DNA of 33,970 nt from Candidatus Blackburnbacteria bacterium RIFCSPHIGHO2_01_FULL_43_15b. Its GTDB lineage: Bacteria > Patescibacteriota > Microgenomatia > UBA8517 > UBA10165. The stretch lies in the NCBI GenBank assembly GCA_001816385.1, contig MHBW01000010.1, forward strand, positions 1 to 33,970. The letters are read 5' to 3'. Positions 6,219-14,400 of the stretch are shown piece after piece. The notes beneath the pieces are model-generated. The model had not been told where the DNA came from, made no database searches, and saw only the letters and a program-made list of their open reading frames with translations. Position 1 is the stretch's first letter, and every line of letters starts with the position of its first letter. A program made the translations under genes and the position numbers.

Positions 6219-6449
6219 CTATCTCCTTCCCTTAAAAGTATATCCAAGAGAAATGAGTTCTTTGTTAAGGCTGTCTACAAAACCTTCTAACACTTTAATC
6301 CTTACCTGTTTGATTTCAGCTGAGGAATTCTCGTGGCTTACTCCCCTAAAGTTTTTGTAGAGTTCTTTTATTTTTGCAATTGTATCTTCTCTTTTCTGAA
6401 GCAGATCTTTTATCTTTTCTTCTTTGGAGAGTTTTTGAAGTTCTTGCAT
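6219..6449 (-). CDS. hypothetical small coiled-coil protein
   Basis: 76 aa, not recognised. It is rich in Lys, Glu and Leu with heptad-like spacing (MQELQKLSKEEKIKDLLQKREDTIAKIKELYKNF), so a coiled coil is likely; no signal peptide or membrane segment is present. The ATG at 6449 lies only 3 nt after the end of tRNA-Ile, with no room for a promoter, so it is probably cotranscribed with the tRNA and released by tRNA 3' processing as a leaderless mRNA. It ends in TAG. Confidence 0.55.
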   Translation of the reverse strand: MQELQKLSKEEKIKDLLQKREDTIAKIKELYKNFRGVSHENSSAEIKQVRIKVLEGFVDSLNKELISLGYTFKGRR

Positions 6450-6452
6450 CTG

Positions 6453-6524
6453 TGGGCCTGGAAGGGGTCGAACCCTCAACCGTTCGGATATAAGCCGAAT
6501 GCTCTGCCATTGAGCTACAGGCCC
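6453..6524 (-). tRNA. tRNA-Ile (TAT)
   Basis: Canonical 72-nt cloverleaf on the minus strand: acceptor GGGCCTG/CAGGCCC, D-arm with GG, anticodon stem TTCGG/CCGAA with loop CTTATAT (anticodon TAT), T-arm GAGGG-TTCGACC-CCTTC, A73, and no encoded CCA. TAT reads AUA directly, so this genome need not depend on a lysidine-modified CAT tRNA for that codon. Confidence 0.92.
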
Positions 6525-6532
6525 AACGCCAT

Positions 6533-6541
6533 ATTATAGCA
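6533..6541 (-). promoter_or_regulatory. extended -10 promoter of tRNA-Ile
   Basis: Minus strand TGCTATAAT, an extended -10, ends 8 nt before the tRNA, so the primary transcript would begin about 2 nt upstream of its mature 5' end. The tRNA-Asn promoter at 33877 carries the identical nonamer. Confidence 0.65.
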
Positions 6542-6563
6542 TTCTGACACCCAAGTTTCTGGG

Positions 6564-6958
6564 TCATTCTCTGCCAAACTCTTTTGCTAGTTTCTCGTCA
6601 AAAGTTTCGATTTTGACTATTCCTTTTGTTTTGCAAAAAGCTAGGTGATAACAATCTTCTAAACTAAGAGTGGTATTTGCCAAAAAAGTAAGGCTTTTCA
6701 CCAAAATAGCTCGCTCTGGAAATTCAACCTCTAGGGCAAGAAGTTTTTCCAATATTTGAATTAATTCCACTTTCCCTTTGTTTTCTTTCTTGTAGGCAGA
6801 ACGAATAACCCAAGCAATCTCAAAAAAACAACTACCGATGTCGCCAACTTGACATGGCCACGTGCGGCCTGAAGAAATAACCCTTTTACTTTTGAATACT
6901 GAGGTTCGTTGTCGGCCAAGAGAAATCTTAAAAAATAATTCGTGTCAACAAAAATCAT
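6564..6958 (-). pseudogene. PIN-domain toxin, frameshifted at a T7 run
   Basis: The ATG frame reads MIFVDTNYFLRFLLADNEPQ... (D5 of the PIN site) and loses sense after VVVF. One frame over it continues FEIAWVIRSAYKKENKGKVELIQILEKLLALEVEF... through TLSLEDCYHLAFCKTKG to KEFGRE. The break is a run of seven T on the coding strand (A7 at 6822-6828); eight T would restore a 131-aa PIN protein with its catalytic Glu immediately after. As written the product lacks the later acidic residues. Transcriptional slippage or a sequencing error are alternatives to a true mutation. It follows the DUF2283 gene with a 4-bp ATGA overlap. Confidence 0.82.
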
Positions 6959-7230
6959 TTGGAACTGTATTTTTCAAGGTAATATTCACTTCTTGCGGAT
7001 TCAATAACCTCGTCAATATCCTTACCCTTCCATTCCTTGGGCACCGGCACAGATCCAGCAAGTTCTTCTACAAGAAACTCAGACGGAGTCAAGATAATCC
7101 TCCCCCGTTTGTCTTTGCTCACAATCGTCCCATCTCCGATTTCTTCACTTATTGCTTCTTTTTTAGGGTCGTCAAACCAAACAGTTAATGTTTTGCCTTT
7201 TGAATCGTAATAAACCTTAATTTTTGACAT
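6955..7230 (-). CDS. DUF2283-like antitoxin
   Basis: 91 aa. The N-terminal half KVYYDSKGKTLTVWFDDP...EEIGDGTIVSKDKRGRII matches the DUF2283 pattern of short strands; the C-terminal half KDIDEVIESARSEYYLEKYSSK is helical and charged, suited to binding a toxin. The stop overlaps the PIN start by ATGA, the typical antitoxin-first layout. Unlike many genes here it has a Shine-Dalgarno-like AGGGAG about 9 nt before the ATG. Its antitoxin role rests on position and domain combination. Confidence 0.75.
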   Translation of the reverse strand: MSKIKVYYDSKGKTLTVWFDDPKKEAISEEIGDGTIVSKDKRGRIILTPSEFLVEELAGSVPVPKEWKGKDIDEVIESARSEYYLEKYSSK

Positions 7231-7296
7231 AGATTTGCTCTCCCTCTTTGATCCGATCAGTTAAGTATGCTGACATTATAATACATGGGTTTTGAC

Positions 7297-7325
7297 TTGA
7301 CACTTATGTATTAATCCCATACAAT
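7297..7325 (+). promoter_or_regulatory. strong leaderless promoter of the RHH/RelE module
   Basis: Perfect TTGACA (7297-7302), an exact 17-nt spacer and TACAAT (7320-7325). The ATG at 7334 lies 8 nt after the -10, so the mRNA would start at or 1-2 nt before it. Confidence 0.8.
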
Positions 7326-7333
7326 AGTCATAC

Positions 7334-7636
7334 ATGGCTACAATCAACATTTCCATACCAGATAAGATGTATAAAGACGTCAAAAGAGCAGTGAAAGTTA
7401 AAAGCTATACCTCTGTAAGCGAGTTAATTCGTGCCGCTGTGAGAAAAATTTTATACGAGGAAATTACGGAAAACGGCTTTACCCCCGATTTTGAGAACCA
7501 GGTACTGGAAGCCGAAATGGAACCGGAAGGAAATGATACCGTGCTGGGAACTCCCGAAGAAGTCAGAAACTACTTTAAGCACTTAAAGAAACCTGGCCTC
7601 TCACATGCTCAAAATAAAGAACACCGGACGTTTTGA
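7334..7636 (+). CDS. RHH antitoxin (ParD/CopG-like)
   Basis: 100 aa. INISIPDKMYKDVKRAVKVKSYTSVSELIRAAVRKILYEE is a classic ribbon-helix-helix DNA-binding fold; the acidic tail (ENQVLEAEMEPEGNDTVLGTPEEV) would cover a basic toxin. It overlaps the RelE-like gene by 32 bp and is transcribed first from a strong leaderless promoter, which it probably represses together with the toxin. Confidence 0.85.
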   Translation: MATINISIPDKMYKDVKRAVKVKSYTSVSELIRAAVRKILYEEITENGFTPDFENQVLEAEMEPEGNDTVLGTPEEVRNYFKHLKKPGLSHAQNKEHRTF

Positions 7637-7877
7637 CAAAGAATATAGACTGCTGGTTCAAGACAATCCGGAACTGGCAGGATTGGTTACAAAGCAAGTT
7701 GAGTTGTTTGTTAAAAACCCCAAAGACACAAGAATAAGGAATCACAAGTTAACCAAGAGCATGTTGGGTAAATGGGCGTTCGGTGTGACAGGAGATATCC
7801 GTATTGTGTATGAGTGGCAAGGTAAAAATGTAGTCCGCTTCTTAGCAATAGGCGGACACTCCGAAGTTTACAATTAA
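7605..7877 (+). CDS. RelE/YafQ-family mRNA interferase toxin
   Basis: 90 aa, the standard RelE-superfamily size. Family features are the N-terminal FDKEYRLL helix and the C-terminal core HKLTKSMLGKWAFGVTGDIRIVYEW...VRFLAIGGHSEVYN, with the DIRIVY strand and the G-x-H-x-x-Y ending seen in YafQ-like members. These toxins cut mRNA in the ribosomal A site. The frame is intact, so this looks like a working module. The exact subfamily is not resolved. Confidence 0.87.
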   Translation: MLKIKNTGRFDKEYRLLVQDNPELAGLVTKQVELFVKNPKDTRIRNHKLTKSMLGKWAFGVTGDIRIVYEWQGKNVVRFLAIGGHSEVYN

Positions 7878-8001
7878 ACCTTCATTCCACTATCTCTTTA
7901 GAAGCTAAATCCAGGTGCAGTACCCGTTTGAAAGTGTTTAAATGTTAGCAGGTAAGCCACCAGCGTTGCAAGGAAAATTTTCTCATATATATTTGTATAG
8001 T

Positions 8002-8019
8002 TTCCCGCTTTTGTGGGAA
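8002..8019. terminator. hairpin between convergent genes
   Basis: TTCCCGC pairs with GTGGGAA (7 bp, one G-U) around a TTTT loop, between the relE-like stop (7877) and the ATPase stop (8034). There is no T-run, so termination is only possible; the flanking ATGACAGG also resembles dispersed TTCCCGC-type repeats. The rest of 7878-8033 holds no gene that I can see. Confidence 0.4.
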
Positions 8020-8033
8020 TGACAGGGCAACTG

Positions 8034-10352
8034 TTACAGTTTAGCACGTCTGTTGATTTCGGCCTCAACAAGGGCGCGGTCGCGGCCATATTTTAAGCGG
8101 GACATTTCGCGGATAATTCTGGCCACTTCTTCATTGCTTTGGGCTTTGATCGCTTTGATATCACGCGTTAAATCAACCGAGAATGGCGGAACCGGTTCAT
8201 TTCTCACGATTGTCTTCATGTAAACATGGAAACGCTCAATATTTAAAAGATCATCCTCGTCAAAAACCGGCTGAAATTCACGAGTCAGGTAGTTTGCATC
8301 CGTTACCCCTACCCTGAAAGTCATCAATGTTCCGACGTTGCCAAAGATGGCATTCTTAACTTCTTCGTCAACTTGCCCAATAAATTGGTTGGCCACACAA
8401 AGCCCAAGGTGGTATTTTCTGGCCTCTGACAAAATTTGAGCAAAGTCGGGAGTAGCAAAGTTTTGAAACTCGTCAACATAGAGGTAAAAATCCCGTCTCT
8501 GGTCTTCGGGAATGTCGGATCGGGACATGGCAGCCATGAGGATCCTCGGAACTAAAACCAAACCTAGAAAGTTTGAATTTTCTTCCCCTAATCCTCCTTT
8601 GGAAAGATTGACCAACAAAATCTTTCCTTGATCCATAACATCACGGAACGAGAAAGCAGACTTGGACTGGCCAATCATATTTCGGATCATAATGTTGGTA
8701 ACAAACCGTCCAAACTTAGAAACAACATAGTCCAAAACTTCGGATTTATGAAACTCTGCGGTTTGCGCAATTTGGTCTGTCCAATAACGCCTAACCATGG
8801 GATCTTGAACTTTGGGCAGGTACTCTTGCACCAAAGATGGATCAGTCATTAAACGAACGACTTCCACGAACGTTGCCCCTTCCTGAGAGAAAGCGGTTAA
8901 AACTGCGTTTCGAACCATGTGTTCAAAGCGAGGGCCAACAATGCCGGTTTTATAGGGATCAAAAAGCTTGTACATCATGTTAATGACGGAGGTCGCTACA
9001 AAGTGTTGTTGATCAATGGTTTTGGCTTCCAAAAGATTTAAGCCCATGGGGCGCTCCGTATCGGCGGGATTAAAGTAAATTACATCCTCTGCACGCTCCG
9101 GCGGCACCAGGCGCAAAATATCTTCTACGGCATCTCCGTGCGGATCCATAAAACACAGACCTCTGCCAGCTTTAATATCCTGCATAATCAGGTCTTTTAA
9201 AAATTCGGACTTGCCGGTTCCAGTTTTCCCAATAATGTACATATGCCTCAACCTGTCGCTTTCGGACAAGTAGACAGGCCTTTCGATGCCACGGTAAGAA
9301 CTCACGCCAATATAAAGTCCGGAGGTTGGAATCTGAGCCGGAGCCGGAGCGCGTTTGGCATTAAGCCAGTTTATGTGTGGTGTTGTTATTTGCTTATTTG
9401 GAAAATGGAAAATGGTAGCCAACTCTTCCGAATTAAGAATTGTCTGAGAGTTTCCTAAAACATTAAACATTGAATGGTACCGGTACCAAAAGTCATCAAC
9501 AAACGAACCCTTATTGCGCACTTTCCGGCTCTTAAAGCCGTTAAGTTCGCCTGAGAACTGTTCAAATGAAGCTCTAACATTGGCCAAATGTGCCTTGGCC
9601 ATCTCCTCAGTTTCTGAACAAACCACAATTCTGATACTCGTCTCAAACCCAGGTTTGCCAATTTTATTGTCAATTGCTTCAAAAGTTTTAGCGTCAACTT
9701 TATAAGAAGCTTTTGAGGGGTCTGACTCGGCTTTTTTAGTCTTGGCAAGATAAAAACTTCCGGTACTTTTCCAACTGGTGTCGGCAGGAGAAAGAAGAAT
9801 TTGAATTGCCGCCCCCTCTTTAGGACCCATTTTTGCCAAGGCCGAAGTTAAAGAAGATAAAGGATCGGTTGGCAAATCTTTGAAAGTTTTTATGGGATAA
9901 AAAAATGGAGCCCGAAGCTGAAGAGAGCTGTATGCAACACTGCCTTCTTCAAAAAAGATGTTGTGCTCCGGAGCCTCGGTAATATCAGCGTCCGCGTAGG
10001 CTCCGTGTATTTGTTTTTCAACTAAATCACGAAGCTTTTTTGACGTCCAAACGTAAAAGCGAATTTCTTCAGCTTTGCCTAATATTTCAAAGGAGATAAC
10101 ATCTTGAACATCAAATTTAGACTTCCAGCCGCCTCTTTTTACAGAGTACAAAGCAGCAAACATTTGCTCGGCGGCATCAATTTTTACTTCATTATCGCGG
10201 GGAACTTTAACTTCCAGCAAAACTGCATCTAATACTCTCTTCTCTCTCTTCCTATGTTTGAAAATTACAAATCCAAAGTAAGCCAAAAAGGATAAAATAA
10301 TTACAACTATGCCCAAAGTTGCCAGAAAAAAAAGGACATCGGAAAAGTTCAT
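8034..10352 (-). CDS. membrane-anchored VirD4/HerA-like ATPase
   Basis: 772 aa. One membrane helix (residues about 5-30), a roughly 300-residue N-terminal region, then a P-loop ATPase: MYIIGKTGTGKSEFLKD (Walker A, 375-382), GLCFMDPHGD, and LYVDEFQNF (Walker B, 624-630) followed by ARKYHLGLCVANQF. This is the pattern of VirD4/TraG coupling proteins and HerA-type DNA translocases. No relaxase or other type IV secretion gene lies nearby, so conjugation is not supported; DNA or protein translocation at the membrane is possible. Start 10352 is chosen because the helix follows at once and the previous gene ends 4 nt upstream. Confidence 0.85.
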   Translation of the reverse strand: MNFSDVLFFLATLGIVVIILSFLAYFGFVIFKHRKREKRVLDAVLLEVKVPRDNEVKIDAAEQMFAALYSVKRGGWKSKFDVQDVISFEILGKAEEIRFYVWTSKKLRDLVEKQIHGAYADADITEAPEHNIFFEEGSVAYSSLQLRAPFFYPIKTFKDLPTDPLSSLTSALAKMGPKEGAAIQILLSPADTSWKSTGSFYLAKTKKAESDPSKASYKVDAKTFEAIDNKIGKPGFETSIRIVVCSETEEMAKAHLANVRASFEQFSGELNGFKSRKVRNKGSFVDDFWYRYHSMFNVLGNSQTILNSEELATIFHFPNKQITTPHINWLNAKRAPAPAQIPTSGLYIGVSSYRGIERPVYLSESDRLRHMYIIGKTGTGKSEFLKDLIMQDIKAGRGLCFMDPHGDAVEDILRLVPPERAEDVIYFNPADTERPMGLNLLEAKTIDQQHFVATSVINMMYKLFDPYKTGIVGPRFEHMVRNAVLTAFSQEGATFVEVVRLMTDPSLVQEYLPKVQDPMVRRYWTDQIAQTAEFHKSEVLDYVVSKFGRFVTNIMIRNMIGQSKSAFSFRDVMDQGKILLVNLSKGGLGEENSNFLGLVLVPRILMAAMSRSDIPEDQRRDFYLYVDEFQNFATPDFAQILSEARKYHLGLCVANQFIGQVDEEVKNAIFGNVGTLMTFRVGVTDANYLTREFQPVFDEDDLLNIERFHVYMKTIVRNEPVPPFSVDLTRDIKAIKAQSNEEVARIIREMSRLKYGRDRALVEAEINRRAKL

Positions 10353-10356
10353 AGGG

Positions 10357-10680
10357 TTAATTTTGCAAAAACGCAAAACGTTTTAACAAGAGCTCGTAAA
10401 AGACCGCTAGCCAGTGCCGAGGGCTGGTAACCGACTCTTTTTTTGCTTCCTTAATTTGTGCCGCTGTATAAGTAACCTGATTATTCGAGGCAGCCCCTGC
10501 CGGGGTCAGTATGGGTTGCCCCTTATCGTCTGTAACAGCTTGAGGTTGGGGTACAGGTTGTATATATTGCCCCAACTCCTGCGCAATTTCTGCCACATCC
10601 GGGCGCTGTACAACTTCCGTACCGGGGAAAGTGGACTCACCAACCAGTGATGGACGATTCTCAAGTTCAGGGGCAGCCAT
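10357..10680 (-). CDS. hypothetical protein cotranscribed with the VirD4-like ATPase
   Basis: 107 aa, not recognised. Acidic and Pro/Gln-rich (GQYIQPVPQPQAVTDDKGQPILTPAGAASNNQ), so mostly disordered, ending in an amphipathic aromatic helix (RHWLAVFYELLLKRFAFLQN) that could contact the membrane or the ATPase. Its stop lies 4 nt before the ATPase ATG, so the two form an operon. A TATACT box about 14 nt upstream of the ATG may be its -10. Confidence 0.65.
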   Translation of the reverse strand: MAAPELENRPSLVGESTFPGTEVVQRPDVAEIAQELGQYIQPVPQPQAVTDDKGQPILTPAGAASNNQVTYTAAQIKEAKKESVTSPRHWLAVFYELLLKRFAFLQN

Positions 10681-10702
10681 ATAAGCAAAGTATACACCCC
10701 CG

Positions 10703-11251
10703 CTACTTCCCCTTCCAGGGTTCTTCGGGGCTGCCTGCTAAATGGTTTGCCAGACGGGCCATCACAAACAAAGCATCTGATAGACGGTTTAAGTAGCGAG
10801 CAATGGAAGCGTTTACATCTTCTTTGCGGCTTAAACGGACCACTTCCCTCTCTGCCCGCCGGCAAACACTTCTGGCCAAATGCAGTGCCGCCCCAGCCGG
10901 TGAGCCGCCCAAATAGATAAAATGGGACAATGGAGGCAAGCCTGCCTCTTGCTGGTCAATAAAGCGTTCCAGTCGCCTTGCCTTGTCCGAGTCGGCAAGA
11001 AACGGCGGATCCCGCGGGGCAACCGTGGCCACCTCAGTATTTATTTCAAACAAGTCCTGTTGAATTGAGCGAATCTCTTCCAAAAGCGAGCTTTGGTCCT
11101 GGGTTAAAAAGCTTACTGCTACTCCAAGTTGAGAATTCAATTCATCCAAACAACCCAAAGCCACAATTCGTTGGGCATCCTTTGAAACGCGCTCCGAAAG
11201 TCCAAGAAGTGCAGTGGTGCCAGAATCTCCCTTTTTAGTGTAGATGCTCAT
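10703..11251 (-). CDS. PduO-type cob(I)alamin adenosyltransferase
   Basis: 182 aa. The ATP-binding N-terminus YTKKGDSGTTALLG, the DELNSQLGVA helix, GGSPAGAALHLARSVCRRAEREVV and LNRLSDALFVMARLAN are diagnostic of PduO-type adenosyltransferases, which move an adenosyl group from ATP to cob(I)alamin to form coenzyme B12. It lies immediately downstream of the B12-dependent NrdJ on the same strand, so its job here is probably to supply or regenerate the reductase cofactor. It ends in TAG. Confidence 0.93.
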   Translation of the reverse strand: MSIYTKKGDSGTTALLGLSERVSKDAQRIVALGCLDELNSQLGVAVSFLTQDQSSLLEEIRSIQQDLFEINTEVATVAPRDPPFLADSDKARRLERFIDQQEAGLPPLSHFIYLGGSPAGAALHLARSVCRRAEREVVRLSRKEDVNASIARYLNRLSDALFVMARLANHLAGSPEEPWKGK

Positions 11252-11330
11252 GAGGAAAGTTTACCAAGGATCAAACCATCTAACGCTTTCCACTTTTTAA
11301 CATTCTTTGGGCATTTTTAACAAGTGTAAA

Positions 11331-11394
11331 TTGCAAACGCTGGGGCCGGCGTGGGGTCAGGGTTAAGCGCCGCCATGACAGCCCCAGCTTGCAA
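11331..11394 (-). other. GC-rich imperfect palindrome in the nrdJ-pduO gap
   Basis: TTGCAA plus GCTGGGGC (11331-11346, with a 2-nt bulge) pairs with GCCCCAGC plus TTGCAA (11381-11394). Inside, CGGCG (11347-11351) pairs with CGCCG (11368-11372). A competing pairing TGGGG-TCA (11352-11359) with TGA...CCCCA (11376-11386) is possible, so two mutually exclusive folds exist. It lies in the transcribed gap ahead of pduO. Function unknown: regulatory RNA, attenuator or inserted palindrome. Confidence 0.55.
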
Positions 11395-11402
11395 AATTAG
11401 TG

Positions 11403-11414
11403 CCCCCGAAGGGG
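11403..11414 (-). terminator. UUCG-loop hairpin just after nrdJ
   Basis: On the minus strand CCCC-TTCG-GGGG, a very stable tetraloop hairpin, begins 22 nt past the nrdJ stop. No T-run follows in this direction, so it may protect the nrdJ mRNA 3' end or slow transcription rather than end it. Confidence 0.45.
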
Positions 11415-11435
11415 AAAAAGAGTTAGTATCAGATG

Positions 11436-14400
11436 TTAACATTTTGAAAATCCACAAGCCGGGTTGGAACATTTTTTACAACCTTCAATAACCATTAAGG
11501 CAGATCCGCAATCAGGGCAGGCGGCAAACATTGATTGGTAAGATTGTAAGGCCGAATAGTTGAATACATCTGTAGTTTCGGAATGTCCATTCCCATTTTC
11601 CATGCCAGAAGCATAAGCTCCCGGTTTAACAGCTGTGTCTGTCGTATTATTTTCTTCCAAAGGTAATTGTCTATTAAGCGAAGTTTCAAGAATCGCTTTG
11701 CCGGCTGCATCAAACATAGACAAAATCGCCATGGGTCCAATTCCATAAGGTGTTCCGCAAGCAATCCCAATAAGTTCTGAAGCAACCTCCTCCAAAGAAG
11801 CCCCGTGTTTTAGAGCCAAAGAGGCCAGTCTTCCGGTTACTTCTGCGGCTCCGGCCACATAACCCCCAGATTTTCCAACCGTCACAAAGACTTCAACAGG
11901 CATCCCTTCGTCCGTATTAAATACGGCGGTGTAAACATTGCCCACATCGCTTTTTTTCTTAATTCTGACTCCCCAAGCCTCAGTTGGAGCCTTGACCGGA
12001 CCTAAAACTAAAGGTGTGGGAGCAGCCAGTTGGTCATAGTAGGATTTGTCTTTTTTGACCTCCAAAACCTGCTTTACCCGCGAACCATCCCTGTAAATTG
12101 TAATTCCCTTACAACCCATCTCGTAAACCATCATATAAGCCTGCCTTACCTCCCCTACCGTTGCGGCATTGGGGAAATTGATAGTCTTGGAAATAGCGTT
12201 ATCAACATGCTTTTGGAAAGCTGCCTGCATACGAACGTGCCATTCGGGGCTAATATCCTTTGTGACCACGAAAACTGCCTGCCATTTTTGGGGAACTTCT
12301 GACAAGCCTTGCACAGATCCACCGTTTTGCTCAATTTTTTCCAAAAGTTTGTCGAAATAAAAACCTTCATCCTTAGCAATTTTTAAGAAAAACGGATTAG
12401 TTGTAAAAAGCCTTTTGCCTTCAATGGTATTTTTGGCATACGAAAGTCCAAAATAGGGCTCAATGCCCGAGGAGGCATCGGCAAGCATGGCAATTGTCCC
12501 AGTTGGAGCAATGGTAGTTATTGCACCGTTTCTTACCTTTAGCTCAGTACCCAAAAAATGAGGACTTTGGGGATCATAAATTGAACCCTCCCAAGACGGA
12601 AATACCCCTCTTGTGTCTGCCAACCTTGCACTTGCCTCCTTAGCGTGTTTGTGTACAAAAGACATAACGTCTTCGGCAACTGCTAATCCTTCTTCAGAGT
12701 TATAGCCTATCCCCAGCTGTACCAAAAGATCAGCAAAGCCCATCAGTCCCAATCCGATTCTTCTGATTTTGTGCGCCATCTCGCGTATCTCAGGAATTGG
12801 ATAGCTGTTCATGTCCAATACATTATCCAAAAAGTGCACCGCTTCTTCTGCTGCCAGAGCCAGTCCTTCGTAATCTATCGTTCCATCTTTAACAAATTTA
12901 CCAACATTAATAGAACCTAAAGTACAGGAATCGTACGGCAAAAGTGGTTGCTCTCCGCATTGATGCACTATAAGCCCATTTGCAATAACTGAATGGCTCA
13001 TTGGCTCAGTCACGTCATACACTCTCTCTTTACCACACTCCTCGACACTAGTTACAACATCTAGAAACGGATTTTTTAGTTTTCTTATCGTGTGAAGGTT
13101 GAGTTCCTTGAGTCTTGTTTGTTTAGATTTGTTTATAAAACCTATCTCAGTTTTGAATTTTTCCCTCGAAGCACTAAAAATACCCAACTCATAAAGTATC
13201 CCATCAGTACTGTAAGTCCTTATACTCCCATCTTTAGCTTGATAAGGGAACATCCCCGTTCTTAGTTTTCTACGTCTATCAAAAATACTACTTTTAATCC
13301 CTAAATTGAGGAGGAGGAGTTGTACTCCTTGAAGCAACTTCTTACTTTTTGAAGTTAACGCAACCCAATCACTATTAGTTTTTGTGTTACCACCCCTAAC
13401 TGTCCCATCAGCCGAAAAGAGTCCTTGGATAAAACCAACAACCGCCTCTTCCGGAGCTGTATATATTGATTCCGGCACTACTTTATCAGATGCTTTAAGT
13501 GGTTTTACTCCTAACTGCATGAAGAAATCAACAAGTACCTTACTGTGATAAGAAAGATGGTAAGTATTTCGTTCTCTCTTTACAAACTTGATATCTTTAC
13601 CATACCAATTATTAATAATTTTTTGGAAATACTCTAGGACTTCCCTGTCATCTTCTCCAAATGTAAATCCTACTCGTAAGTTTTCATCACCGTCTCTCAA
13701 CCACCCGTCACCTATCAACCAACCAAGTATTTGTCCCAATTCTTTACTCCATCGAATTGGCAAGTTAACACCCCTCGCCTGAACCGGTAAATCATAGTTT
13801 TGGCCAAAATCTCCCTTCCCGCTTTGAATTAATACTTTATCTCCAGACTTCAAATTTTTCAGTTCCACCCAACCAGAAGGTGCCAATACTCTATGGTTAG
13901 CTGTTGCTTTTAGCTCCAAACCAGTTTTAGTTACTAATTTAAGTACGTCTCTAATACCTACATCATAAAATTTAATAGCGCTACTGGCCATGGTTCCACT
14001 TTCATTTGGATCCAAAGTTCTCTTATCTATAATTAAAGACATGTTTCCACCATAACGTTTACCGCCTGCAAAATGGCTCACCACCACATCTTTCATTGTT
14101 ACTAACCCTTCTTGGGTAGATATTAAAGTATCACCCGTAACGCAAGGGTTAGTAGCCTCAATCTGACCTAAAGCGGGAGTCGGGTTGGCACCGGATTTAT
14201 TTATCCTGTCAATCATAATCATGCCCGGATCTCCATAATGCCAAGCCAGTTGGGTAATTAATAAAAAGACTTTGTGGGCATTGAGGCGATCTGCTACTTC
14301 TCCCGTCCGGGGATTAATAAGCTCGTAGCCTTCACCATCCTCCGTGGCACGAACCAAATCGTAAAGTTTGGCTACACCTTCCTCTACTTTTTTTAATTTA

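Noticed and set aside
11252-11435. Cobalamin riboswitch ahead of pduO
   Set aside because: The gap is structured, but I see no GCCACTG-type B12 box on either strand and the region is short for this riboswitch.
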